61,439 nucleotides of DNA. It comes from an uncultured Bacteroidota bacterium (lineage in GTDB: Bacteria > Bacteroidota > Bacteroidia > Bacteroidales > UBA12077). The notes beneath the pieces were generated by a model, which worked only from the letters and a program-made list of their open reading frames with translations, had not been told where the DNA came from and searched no databases. Shown piece by piece: positions 33,415-42,521 of this stretch (within the stretch, counting starts at the first letter, position 1; every line of letters starts with the position of its first letter). A program made the position numbers and the translations under genes. The stretch is from the NCBI GenBank assembly GCA_913055635.1, contig CAJXLK010000027.1, positions 1 through 61,439 of the forward strand, in the 5' to 3' direction.

Positions 33415-36400
33415 TTACTTCAGGATAATTTTTCGGGTTACAGCTGCCTGAGGTGTTTCCACCCGGATCAAATAAACACCGGGTGAATATCGGCTCAAAT
33501 CAAACTTAACATGGGGGGGTGCACTTTTCCGGCGCTCCAAAACCTTACCATTGACAGCAGTCAGTGTAACACCCAGAAATCGCTCATCCGTTGCATTTTC
33601 AATGTGTAGGGTGCCATCGGTAGGATTGGGGTAAATAAGTATCCCCGGGTGCAGTTGAGAATTCAGGGCCGTTGGCATGCGTGCCAGGAGCACTTGCACC
33701 CGCTTATCTTCATTCACCTCAACCCGGGATGAATGGTCTTTATATCCTTCGGCCATGACCAGGTAGGGATAATGGCCCTGGGGAAGCTTCACCACTGCCT
33801 GACCGGCTGGATCAGCCTGTAATTCAAAGGTGTCAATCTTCACCGTGGCTGTCGGCAGGCCCTCATAATCGATGCCCTTGATGTTAAATAGCACGCGGAA
33901 CAATTTCATAAGACTGACATTCAAAAACATATCATCGTTGAGCATTAGCTCTGTGCGGGTTGAAGTATAACCGGGTTTGCTGGCACGAAGAAGGTGGCGG
34001 CCATGGGGAAGGGAAAATTCTGCCTTTCCGGTGGAATCGGTATAAGAAGAAGCGTTCCCCACCTGAAGCAGGGCATTCCCCAAGCCCAGGCTGTCATCAT
34101 CCAGAACCCGCACGGTTACATCATACAACAACGAACCCATATCCACATGAACCGTGGTATCGGCCTCGGCCCGGATGCGGCCGGTAACATCATCATAGCC
34201 CGGGGCCTGTACCCGATAGACGTGTTCCTCTGCAGCACTTACCTGGCGAAAAGTACAAACACCGCGGGAAGTATGAAGGGTTGAGTCATCCAGGGCAACG
34301 GTTCCTTCCACCAGGGTATCCCCGCCTTTTTCCTGCAAACGGAAGGTAAGGTTATAATAAATCGGGGAAAGTGAAATCTCCCGTAAGGTTTCGCTCTCCA
34401 CGTGCAGACGCCCTTTTTGCGGATGAAAACCCCGGGCCCATACCTTATAGCGATAATCGCCCCGGGGGGCAATAAAAGAAGCCAAACCAGAGGAATCGGG
34501 CCGGAGGGTATCCCCGTTAAAGGCCACCCGAACCTTTTGGGGCGCCACCTGGGTGGTATCCACCCTGAAATGTACCGGATAACTCTCCAGGCAGGTAACC
34601 AGCGCATTCCAACCTGCCTGGGTGACGGTATAATCAGAGGCAAACTTAAAAGTCATGCTTCTCCCGGGACCTGAAGAAACCAGTTCACCCGGGGGATTGG
34701 ATCCATCATAGGTTCCCGTCAAATTTTCCGCCTTTGCCGGGCCGTCGTATACCTTCATCCAGTCATAATCATTTTCCACCTCAAAAGACTCGAAGGCGGT
34801 CTTCAACAAACAGTTCTCCCATTGGGGCAGAAAGGTGAGGGAATGGGTCTCCTGGTTGGAATAAGGATGATCAGGGCCACCGGAATCATAGAAACGTGCA
34901 TAACAGGTTTTTACTGTATCAGTCTGATCTATTCGATAGGCCGGGGTTTGTCCTATAACAAACTGGCTCCTTCGGGAAGTGTGATAATGGGTATTTTTCG
35001 CCCCGGCAGCAGTCACTTTCACCCTTACCGGGGTTCCCGGGGAAGCGCTGTCAGAGGCAGCCACACGGAAGGAAAGGGTATCTGTTGTGTTGGCCGGAAG
35101 CCTGGCTCCCGTGCAGAGGCTATCGAGGAGCACCAGATCAGGGTTGTCTTCGGGGGTATCCAACCGGCAGGTAAAATTTTCCAAAGCAGCATGGCCCTTG
35201 TTCCGGAGAATGAATGATAAGGAACCCTGTTCACCCGGGTCGAGAAGGCCGTTGCCACCGGCTGAATCCTCCACCATCAAATCTTCGGCAAATGTCAGCA
35301 CCGGTGCCTGAAGGTTCAACCGGCGGGTAGAACTCCACGCATAAGTGCTGTCCCGGTTATCCTGACCTTTGATGGCCACCCGGTAAAGGACCTGATGCTG
35401 ATCGGGCACCGAATCATTCACCCTCAAGGCAAAAGCTGCCTGGCGGTTGACTTTCCCGCGGGGGGGGATGGTTCCGTAGCAGGCGGTATCGTCCTTCATT
35501 TCCACATAAGGATCCCGGGTAAGCAGAGAAGCGTGAACCGCTTGAGCACTCATGGAATCACTCAGGTTGTGCAGCACCATACCAAGGCGGATCGACTCTC
35601 CATAATCGGGCATGCCGTTGCTGTTGCCGGAGGAATCAGCCAGCATCACGGTATCGGTCACCACGTAGGGTTCATTGGTGGGGGCGACATCCATGTTGCG
35701 GATCCAGGGTTCGCGGTTCTGCGCGGTGACCACCAGGGTAACCTGCCCCGGCCGGGTGAGTGGGGGGAAAGTCAGGTGAGCCCGTCCCTGTTCACCGGTC
35801 TGATCCACCCCCAACAGGTTACCTTCCCGCGAAAGCGCCACCGTAGCATAAGGTTCAGTATCGAGCGTCAGCGAATCGGCACCAACCCGAAGCACCGTAT
35901 CGGGGGGGTCAACATCAAGAGGCTCCGGAGCGCCCATATACGGCATCAGCGAAGGATCGCCCATCAGGTTATAAACTTCCCAGTAGTAATCATTCCGGTC
36001 AGAAGCAGATGCTTCCACGGCCAGATTGCCCGCCGCCATCAGCTCGCCCTGACTGATATACCACTGGCCCGGGGGCTCTCCATGGGTATGAAAAAGCCGG
36101 TCGTACAAGCCTAACCCCGATTCCTGATAGGTCGGATGGGCCTGTATGCTGCTGGTTACCCCTACACTCCACCAGTAATCCTCATCCCAGTATGTATCGC
36201 CTGAAGCCCCGATCGAGCCAATGGCCCCCTTTTGCTCAGAACGGAAAGCCGCCTCACCAAAACAGTTGTCCTGCTCAAAATGCATGGTCCCACAGCAATT
36301 GCTGATCCATAAACCATACCTGCCGTTGGCTTCAACCCCCTCCAGATCACTGGTGGAAAAACGCGGAAGATTCCAGCCATTTGAACTGCAATGAGCGGTA

Positions 36401-37740
36401 TAGGTTGCAAAGCCCACCCCTTTATTCATATGATACATAATTGAATCATGTATGGCCGAATTGCCCTGAGGCGGGTCCTGCAGGAAAGCGTGGGCCCGGA
36501 ATCCATTGCCGGCATTAAAATAGTATTCGGTGGCATAGTTGATCTGGCCGTTGGCATAGGTGTCTTCATAACTATCATCATCTCCGGCAACCAGCAAAGC
36601 TTCTTCCAAATAGCCGGGATTGTCAAACTGAAACTTCTCATACCGGATGGTTTTATCGATCATATGTCTCAAACTGGCGGTATCCCGGGCAGGGAAACGC
36701 CCGCAATAGGCTTCGGGCAACCAGTCGTCGGTATATTCCCCATAATGAAAATCAGTAACATGGCTACCGGTAGAACCTTCCCAGGCAGGAATCTGCTCTA
36801 CGTCACCGACCAAAAGGACAAATGTATGGGGCGTAACCTCCGGATCCCGGTAAGTCGTTTTCAAAAACTGATAGATCTCCTGGCGGCTTTGCCCAATGGA
36901 ATCGGTATAGGCCTCCACCACATGGAAGCCCCTGGTCTGTTTCCATTTGATGAAAGGCTGCAAAACCTGCCTGTACGCGGGTGGGGCCACCACCACATAA
37001 CTGACCGGCTCATTGGAAGAATCCGTCTGCAATGACAGGTTTTTTGCATTCAGGAGCTGCCCCTGCAAAGGCTTAAAATAGGAATTCAGATGATGGGCCG
37101 GTTTTTTTCCTTTTGCATCCCCCTGACCGGTAAATCTCACCTCAAACTCCAGGTTTGAGATCACCCGGAGCTGATTGCGTGCAGGATTGTATTGAACCGG
37201 TGCAACCTGCAATCGGGCCAGCTTCAGATCGCGCATAAAGCCCAGCATATTGATACTGACCAAATCCTGGCCGATAAAACGATCCGCCTTATAAATTTCC
37301 CGGCTGAAGTAGAATTTTTCCGGGTTTCCCTCTGAATGTTTGACCTTTGAAGGTTGAACGGGGAAGATTTTTTGCGGAATCCCTTGTTGGTTCAACGAGA
37401 TGATTTGTTCGTCAAAACCATGGACAGTAACCCGGACTCCGGCATCGGCAGGCACCTGAATCAGCCGGCTGCGCACAGGCAATTCCGGGTTGCCTTTAGG
37501 CCCGGCAGGAACCAGTCCTTCAACCTTCAGTTGCCGGAACTTTCCTTCCGGGGTGGAGCGGAGCTTCAAACTGAGGCTGCCTGTATGATGGATGGCCCTG
37601 AATCCCTGCATGCCCGGGGCAGAATCGAGCCTCAGGCTCCCCTCCCCGCCATCCCCTGTCATAAGCCTTGTGGCCTGCTGGCCATAAAGGGCCGGGATCA
37701 CCAGCGTCATAAATACCAAGATCAGCCTGAGCTCTTTCAT
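33415..37740 (-). CDS. Secreted C25 (gingipain-family) cysteine protease with T9SS sorting domain
   Basis: The 1441-residue product starts with a signal peptide (MKELRLILVFMTLVIPALYG), then a propeptide and a C25 peptidase domain at about 260-650. The catalytic His is about 450 in TAHCSSNGW, and the catalytic Cys is one of two adjacent cysteines at 482-483 in SNCCGT. Several Ig-like/C25-associated repeats follow, then a CUB-like domain (DSGGPDHPYSNQETH; DYDWMKVYDG; MTFKFASDYT), three or four carboxypeptidase-regulatory-type repeats (GRHLLRASKPGYTST), and a C-terminal type A sorting domain (YPNPTDGTLHI; SRYSPGVYLIRVE; final KIILK). Export by Sec, then the type IX system, is expected. The frame is open 24 codons further upstream; ATG at 37740 gives the signal peptide. 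The role is probably digestion of extracellular protein. Confidence 0.92.
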   Translation of the reverse strand: MKELRLILVFMTLVIPALYGQQATRLMTGDGGEGSLRLDSAPGMQGFRAIHHTGSLSLKLRSTPEGKFRQLKVEGLVPAGPKGNPELPVRSRLIQVPADAGVRVTVHGFDEQIISLNQQGIPQKIFPVQPSKVKHSEGNPEKFYFSREIYKADRFIGQDLVSINMLGFMRDLKLARLQVAPVQYNPARNQLRVISNLEFEVRFTGQGDAKGKKPAHHLNSYFKPLQGQLLNAKNLSLQTDSSNEPVSYVVVAPPAYRQVLQPFIKWKQTRGFHVVEAYTDSIGQSRQEIYQFLKTTYRDPEVTPHTFVLLVGDVEQIPAWEGSTGSHVTDFHYGEYTDDWLPEAYCGRFPARDTASLRHMIDKTIRYEKFQFDNPGYLEEALLVAGDDDSYEDTYANGQINYATEYYFNAGNGFRAHAFLQDPPQGNSAIHDSIMYHMNKGVGFATYTAHCSSNGWNLPRFSTSDLEGVEANGRYGLWISNCCGTMHFEQDNCFGEAAFRSEQKGAIGSIGASGDTYWDEDYWWSVGVTSSIQAHPTYQESGLGLYDRLFHTHGEPPGQWYISQGELMAAGNLAVEASASDRNDYYWEVYNLMGDPSLMPYMGAPEPLDVDPPDTVLRVGADSLTLDTEPYATVALSREGNLLGVDQTGEQGRAHLTFPPLTRPGQVTLVVTAQNREPWIRNMDVAPTNEPYVVTDTVMLADSSGNSNGMPDYGESIRLGMVLHNLSDSMSAQAVHASLLTRDPYVEMKDDTACYGTIPPRGKVNRQAAFALRVNDSVPDQHQVLYRVAIKGQDNRDSTYAWSSTRRLNLQAPVLTFAEDLMVEDSAGGNGLLDPGEQGSLSFILRNKGHAALENFTCRLDTPEDNPDLVLLDSLCTGARLPANTTDTLSFRVAASDSASPGTPVRVKVTAAGAKNTHYHTSRRSQFVIGQTPAYRIDQTDTVKTCYARFYDSGGPDHPYSNQETHSLTFLPQWENCLLKTAFESFEVENDYDWMKVYDGPAKAENLTGTYDGSNPPGELVSSGPGRSMTFKFASDYTVTQAGWNALVTCLESYPVHFRVDTTQVAPQKVRVAFNGDTLRPDSSGLASFIAPRGDYRYKVWARGFHPQKGRLHVESETLREISLSPIYYNLTFRLQEKGGDTLVEGTVALDDSTLHTSRGVCTFRQVSAAEEHVYRVQAPGYDDVTGRIRAEADTTVHVDMGSLLYDVTVRVLDDDSLGLGNALLQVGNASSYTDSTGKAEFSLPHGRHLLRASKPGYTSTRTELMLNDDMFLNVSLMKLFRVLFNIKGIDYEGLPTATVKIDTFELQADPAGQAVVKLPQGHYPYLVMAEGYKDHSSRVEVNEDKRVQVLLARMPTALNSQLHPGILIYPNPTDGTLHIENATDERFLGVTLTAVNGKVLERRKSAPPHVKFDLSRYSPGVYLIRVETPQAAVTRKIILK

Positions 37741-37798
37741 CCTTCTAATTTTCTCTTCTACCTCACAATAATAACCATTTCGCCGGTTAAAATCAATA

Positions 37799-37993
37799 CC
37801 CCTAGAAGACACCCCTAGAAGACACCCCGCAAGACACCCCGCTTAGCGGGGTCTAAACACCCCAATTGGTGCATCGTTCAATGCCTTTGCCACCATAAAA
37901 GCCAGACCATCAAGCCAATGGACCCCGCTAAGCGGGGTATAGACGAAGTATGGAAACAGGACCCCGCTAAGCGGGGTGTCTTCTAAGCGGGGT
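37799..37993. repeat. Intergenic module of GC-rich dyads with terminal inverted repeats
   Basis: Left part: two 13-nt repeats CCCCTAGAAGACA (37799 and 37812), a shortened copy (37825) and a full dyad ACCCCGCTTAGCGGGGT (37836-37852). Right part: dyads at 37922-37938 and 37961-37977, and a half-dyad at 37983-37993. TAGAAGACACCCC (37816-37828) is exactly inverted as GGGGTGTCTTCTA (37973-37985), so the module has matching ends around about 145 nt of unremarkable sequence. It lies between the MTH1187-type gene (upstream) and the C25 protease gene (downstream), both leftward. Confidence 0.88.
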
Positions 37994-38000
37994 GGGGATC

Positions 38001-38315
38001 CTATTTATTGACCTGGCCGATTTTGCCCTCAATGGATTCAATCTTACCGGTCAAACGGTTGGTTTTGTCCCCTCGGGCATCAATCTTGAGGGAGGAATAG
38101 ATGCGACCGGCATCCTCCGAGAGCAAATCATAAGCACGCTGAACAATGTCCAGGGCCTGTTCCATGGATTCGGTTTCAATAATGGTGCCCATGGCGGTCA
38201 ACTTATAAGGCACACCGCTCTCGCGTATCATATGGATCACCCGGCTCACGTCTTCACTAACACTGCCTCCCTTATCGGTTGGGAACATCGAGAATTCCAA
38301 AAGTATTGACATCAT
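38001..38315 (-). CDS. MTH1187-type thiamine-binding protein
   Basis: The 104-residue product is a single ferredoxin-like domain of the MTH1187/YqgV family (SILLEFSMFPTDKGGSVS; SGVPYKLTAMGTIIETES). The family is associated with thiamine or thiamine-pyrimidine binding (YkoF-related), although many members lack direct tests. No TPP riboswitch or thi gene is visible nearby. Its ATG overlaps the stop codon of the upstream lipoprotein gene (ATGA), so the two are translationally coupled. Two consecutive ATG codons are present at the start. Confidence 0.85.
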   Translation of the reverse strand: MMSILLEFSMFPTDKGGSVSEDVSRVIHMIRESGVPYKLTAMGTIIETESMEQALDIVQRAYDLLSEDAGRIYSSLKIDARGDKTNRLTGKIESIEGKIGQVNK

Positions 38316-40162
38316 TGACTCCTTTCTTTTTTAGGGGGATTAGCATCAAGCTTCCAAGAAATATCATATTCCCAGTTGGATTTGACCTGGATCTTTTCGG
38401 GGTTGTAACGGACCCGTTCAGGTTGGCGGTGTTCCAGGTAATCGCCTGTATCCCATTCTCCATTGCCGTTGCGGTCGTGTATGAGCTTCAGTTGATAGGT
38501 ACCAGGATGAAGATATTGATAGGCCACCTTTCCTTTCTTCATCTGGTGGGAGGTTTTTTCGCGAATGACCGCCTCCTTTTCTTTATCCTCGGAGGGTTTA
38601 ATCAGCTGTAGGACAAAGCTGGAATCCACCCCGGGAAGCTGCACCGTAAGGGATCCGTAAAAGTCTTCAGGGCGGGTTTTGAACCCGGCTTCCAGGGTAT
38701 CGTGGTACACCTCATACTGCGTTTCAAGGGCCTGGGGTAAAACCTGCAGTCGGTAGGCCGTCTCCGGTTGCCAGCGGGCATAAAGATTGACCGCATTATA
38801 ATCCAGGGTATCGGCCTTAACCTGAAAATCCACCTGCCGGATCACCGAATCCTGCTTAACCTGGTCGAGGCGAATCTTTGCGGTATCGACCGAAGCAACC
38901 GGTAAGGGGTGGGCCAGTCGAATGTCTTTATTCAGATCCATGGTTTTAGTGATATTGGAAGACAAATCCATGGTATCGCGGGTTAATTTCTCCCCCTCCT
39001 CAAACACATAGCTAAAATCAAGGGTATCGGTGGTCCATACGGTATTGCCGGCAGAATCGAGCTTTTGGTAGTCAACGGCAGCTTTAAGGTATTCCTGATG
39101 ATAAATGGCAGTATCCCTCAGCCAATAAGTCATCGTATCGCCCTTGAGGGACGGTTCGCGAAGGTACCAGTTCCTGCCGGGGACCGTGTCCAGCAGTGAT
39201 ATTCGGAGGCTGTCGCGCACCGGCCGGTTAAAAATTAAATCGAGCTTCATGGGTTTTTTCCGCTGGAAACTTTTCAGGTACTGCTGTTTACTGATCTCGT
39301 TGAACATCCTCAGGGTATACCGCTGCGCAGGATATCCCCGGTATTTGCGGTGGATGATCGTATCGATGCGAGAGGTATCGGCTCCCGAAACGGTATCGCC
39401 TTTGGCCCGCTCTTCTGAAGGCGGGTCCGTATAAACGGTATCATGTTCCTCGATCAGACCTTTTTCAAAGACCACTGCGGAATCGACAAAGGCGATATCT
39501 TCCTGCGGACTGTCGTAAAGGTAATTGTTGTTCAAATCATTCAGGGCAAAAATCTTAAAAGTATCAAGCCGGATGTTGGCAATATTGAACCGGCCTTTTT
39601 CATCGGTACGGGAAACGTAATCAGGTATCTGTTTAAAGGGCACCGAATCCGTGCGTTGCTCGTAGAGCATGACCAAAACATTCTCCAGGGGCTTCATGTT
39701 GAACGCTTTGTGCACCTGGCCTTCCACTTCCATGGAATCCAAAACCGGCCCGGTAGAAAACACATATTTATAGTTGCGCAGGGGATTGCCTTCGGTATAA
39801 TCGACGATGGCATTGCCAAAATTCAGGGTATAGGTGGTCGAATCCTTCAGGGGGCTTTTGATTTCCAGTTTAAACCCCCTGCCCTTCATCCTGATTTTAG
39901 GTTCCTCCTCGAAAGGAGGTGAACTGAGGAATTGCTGTTCGACTTCTTTCAACTGAATGAATTCATTGAACTGAACCTCTACTTCCCTGCTGTCAAAATG
40001 GACCGAGTAATTGGGCGGTTCACTTTCAACAGGCCGCGGTGGAATGGTATCCCTGGGGCCGCCGCTGAGGGTGGTCATCTCCTTGGCACAACGGTTCAAT
40101 GACAAAAAAAGGGCGATGGCAATCAGCCCCAAAACAATGATCTGGCTATTTTTCCGGCTCAT
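38312..40162 (-). CDS. Large lipoprotein with N-terminal Ig-like (Big_5) domain
   Basis: The 616-residue product starts with a hydrophobic segment (about 8-22) and a cysteine at 25 in SLNRCAKE, a lipobox-like site with an unusual Arg at -1. An Ig-like domain follows (PPNYSVHFDSREVEVQFNEF), typical of SbsA_Ig-type domains, then a carboxypeptidase-regulatory-like region (VSRTDEKGRFNIANIRLDTFKIFALND), and several beta-rich segments. Homologues are widespread in Bacteroidota as surface or periplasmic lipoproteins of unknown function. It ends with an ATGA overlap with the thiamine-binding gene. The role is unknown; outer-membrane location is inferred. Confidence 0.75.
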   Translation of the reverse strand: MSRKNSQIIVLGLIAIALFLSLNRCAKEMTTLSGGPRDTIPPRPVESEPPNYSVHFDSREVEVQFNEFIQLKEVEQQFLSSPPFEEEPKIRMKGRGFKLEIKSPLKDSTTYTLNFGNAIVDYTEGNPLRNYKYVFSTGPVLDSMEVEGQVHKAFNMKPLENVLVMLYEQRTDSVPFKQIPDYVSRTDEKGRFNIANIRLDTFKIFALNDLNNNYLYDSPQEDIAFVDSAVVFEKGLIEEHDTVYTDPPSEERAKGDTVSGADTSRIDTIIHRKYRGYPAQRYTLRMFNEISKQQYLKSFQRKKPMKLDLIFNRPVRDSLRISLLDTVPGRNWYLREPSLKGDTMTYWLRDTAIYHQEYLKAAVDYQKLDSAGNTVWTTDTLDFSYVFEEGEKLTRDTMDLSSNITKTMDLNKDIRLAHPLPVASVDTAKIRLDQVKQDSVIRQVDFQVKADTLDYNAVNLYARWQPETAYRLQVLPQALETQYEVYHDTLEAGFKTRPEDFYGSLTVQLPGVDSSFVLQLIKPSEDKEKEAVIREKTSHQMKKGKVAYQYLHPGTYQLKLIHDRNGNGEWDTGDYLEHRQPERVRYNPEKIQVKSNWEYDISWKLDANPPKKERSQ

Positions 40163-40269
40163 ATTGTTGGGTTATTCATTACAAACATAAAAAGAATATG
40201 GGGGAAAAGTTCAAAACGTTTGATCTATTGACAAATTTTGGCGGCTTCAGATAATCCAATTATTTTTAC

Positions 40270-40277
40270 TACCTTTG
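40270..40277 (+). promoter_or_regulatory. -7 promoter box of lgt
   Basis: TACCTTTG, an exact TAnnTTTG, 19 nt before the lgt ATG. The nearest TTTG is 29 nt upstream of it, longer than the usual 17-23, so the -33 element is unclear. Confidence 0.45.
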
Positions 40278-40296
40278 ATCCGCAAAACCAAGCCTT

Positions 40297-41136
40297 ATGC
40301 TGCCATTAGCCATTGTATGGGATGTCAATCCCAATCTTGTAAGCCTTGACAATGTACCGGTTTTAGGCGAGTTAACCATCCGGTATTACGGTATTCTTTT
40401 CGCTGCGGCTTTTGTATTGGGTTATATTCTTTTTGTAAAGATCTTCCGGACCGAAGGCATCTCCATCGATGTGCTCGACCGGTTGACCCTATACATGGTG
40501 ATCGGCACAGTTATTGGTGCCCGCCTGGGGCATGTCTTCTTTTACCAGCCCGATTATTATTTAAGCCATCCCCAGGAGATTCTCTACATCTGGCAGGGGG
40601 GATTGGCGAGCCACGGAGCAACCATCGGCATATTGATCGCCCTTTACATCTTTGTCAGGAAAGAGAAAAAGCCTTACATCTGGATTCTTGACCGCATAGC
40701 CATAGCCGTGGCCCTGGCGGGTTTCTTTATCAGGATGGGCAATCTGATGAATTCTGAGATTTATGGCACCCAAACCGATTTGCCCTGGGGCTTCATCTTT
40801 GTCCAGGCCCATGAGGTCGTCCCCAAACACCCCACCCAAATATACGAAGCCCTGGCCTACCTGGCCATCTTTGCGGTGCTTTACCGGATCTATTTCAGAA
40901 CCAGGGGATCGTTCAGGCCAGGCCTGTTGTTTGGGCTTTTTATGCTGCTGGTATTCACGGCCCGTTTCCTGATTGAATTCATCAAGGAAGTGCAGGTGCC
41001 CTTTGAAAAAGGCATGGCACTAAACATGGGACAATGGCTCAGCCTGCCGCTTATTTTATTGGGAATCATTATATTATACAGGGCCTACCGGGATACCCTT
41101 TTATACCCGACAAAAAAACGGGGGAACGACCAATAA
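40297..41136 (+). CDS. lgt: Prolipoprotein diacylglyceryl transferase
   Basis: Transfers diacylglycerol from phosphatidylglycerol to the lipobox cysteine of prolipoproteins, the first step of lipoprotein maturation in the inner membrane. The 279-residue product has seven or so membrane segments and the Lgt signatures GARLGHVFFYQPDYY, GGLASHGATIG and the essential RMGNLMNSEIYG (H/R/N site). The start gives MLPLAIVWDVNPNLVSL, typical in Bacteroidota. It begins a short rightward cluster with a TolC-like gene. Confidence 0.96.
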   Translation: MLPLAIVWDVNPNLVSLDNVPVLGELTIRYYGILFAAAFVLGYILFVKIFRTEGISIDVLDRLTLYMVIGTVIGARLGHVFFYQPDYYLSHPQEILYIWQGGLASHGATIGILIALYIFVRKEKKPYIWILDRIAIAVALAGFFIRMGNLMNSEIYGTQTDLPWGFIFVQAHEVVPKHPTQIYEALAYLAIFAVLYRIYFRTRGSFRPGLLFGLFMLLVFTARFLIEFIKEVQVPFEKGMALNMGQWLSLPLILLGIIILYRAYRDTLLYPTKKRGNDQ

Positions 41137-41265
41137 ACAGCAGTTAATCAGGCTTTTCTGTTAATGGTGAACCGGTGCCAGGGGTCCAACCGCAAGCCCG
41201 TGCCAGGTTATCCGGATAATAAGGCGCCCATGCACATGGAACCAATAATTATAAACGGTGAAGCA

Positions 41266-42513
41266 ATGCCAGGCGGCCGGAGCATTCAATTCGGGGGCAG
41301 CTTTAAAGCGATGCTGCTCCTTTTGATCTTCAGCCTTTGCTTCAGGGGCCAGCCGGCGGGTCAGCCCGCAGATACCATCCGCTCGCTCTCCCGGGAAGAT
41401 GCCGTGCGCATTGCCACAGAGAACAACCTAAAGGTCAGAAATGCCCGTTTGCGGGCCAGGCGGGCCGGGGCGATGCAGGGAAGCGCAGAAAGCTTCCGAC
41501 CCACCCGGTTTAATTACTTCAGGGGACAAATACATTCACCGGCCAACCGGGGTATGTTCACCATTTCTCAATCCATACAATTCCCACTGGTTACCTATTA
41601 TCAAAACAAATCCCTGAAAGAACGCCACCAACTCAGGCAAAAGCAAGTAGAATCGACCCGCCGGGAAATAGCGCGGGATACTAAAATTGCCTACAACCAC
41701 TGGGTTTTTCTCCATCACAAGAGCCAACTTTTGCACCGGAAGCTGCAGATATACAAAAACTTTCAACGCATCGCCCATTTAAGGAGTCAGCAGGGAGCTA
41801 CCACCCGGGTGGAAAAAACAACGGCCGACACCAAACTGTATAAAGCCCAAAACGCCATTCACCAGGTATATCAAAATATCGCACGGGCCGAGAACCGCCT
41901 GAGCAGCATCATGAACACCCAACACCAGTTGCTGCCCCAATCCGACACGTTGAAAATATACCGCATCGACTATACGCCCGCCAAATCCCCGGACCAATTG
42001 ATATCACCGCTAACGCGGCAGCGCCACCAAAAAAAGATCCGGATCCAGGACTTCAGGATAAAAGCCCGTAAAGCTGACCTTTTCCCGGATATAACCGCCG
42101 GGTACTTCAACCAAACCATCAGCGGCCATGACAACCTGGATGGCTGGCACGTAGGTTTATCCCTGCCCCTCTGGTTTGGTCCCCAAAAGTCGAGGATACG
42201 CCAGGCCCAAATCAACAAACAAATTGCCCAGAACACCCTCCAGCAAAAGATCACCCAACAACAAACAAAGATACAGAACTTATCCCGCCAGCTCAATCAT
42301 CTGCGCGAACAGCTCAGCTATTATCACAACCAGGCCCTGAAGAAAGCCTCGTTGTTGGCGGAAACCTCCAAAAAACGTTATAAAAGCCAGGACATCAGTT
42401 ATTCCCAATACATGGAAAGCCTTGAAACAGCCTACGGCATACGGAAAGACTATTTGCGAACCATTAAATCGTACAATAAAACGGCCATTCGCCTTGAATT
42501 TTACATCCACTAA
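41266..42513 (+). CDS. TolC-family outer-membrane efflux protein
   Basis: The 415-residue product (from ATG at 41266; the frame is open upstream to 41164) has a signal peptide (LLLLIFSLCFRG ending in a GQPA site) and the repeated alpha-helical TolC architecture: two homologous halves with SREDAVRIATENNLKVRN at the first and LISPLTRQRHQKKIRIQDF in the middle, and coiled-coil helices rich in Gln/Arg. The channel spans the outer membrane. The next gene encodes the matching adaptor. No RND, MFS or ABC pump follows. Confidence 0.82.
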   Translation: MPGGRSIQFGGSFKAMLLLLIFSLCFRGQPAGQPADTIRSLSREDAVRIATENNLKVRNARLRARRAGAMQGSAESFRPTRFNYFRGQIHSPANRGMFTISQSIQFPLVTYYQNKSLKERHQLRQKQVESTRREIARDTKIAYNHWVFLHHKSQLLHRKLQIYKNFQRIAHLRSQQGATTRVEKTTADTKLYKAQNAIHQVYQNIARAENRLSSIMNTQHQLLPQSDTLKIYRIDYTPAKSPDQLISPLTRQRHQKKIRIQDFRIKARKADLFPDITAGYFNQTISGHDNLDGWHVGLSLPLWFGPQKSRIRQAQINKQIAQNTLQQKITQQQTKIQNLSRQLNHLREQLSYYHNQALKKASLLAETSKKRYKSQDISYSQYMESLETAYGIRKDYLRTIKSYNKTAIRLEFYIH

Positions 42514-42521
42514 CCCGGCCC

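Noticed and set aside
37741-37812. 24-residue N-terminal extension of the C25 protease
   Set aside because: It overlaps the repeat module and would hide the signal peptide that begins at 37740.
38001-38315. TPP riboswitch near the thiamine-binding protein gene
   Set aside because: The gene is directly coupled to the upstream lipoprotein gene, leaving no leader, and no thi-box-like sequence is visible.
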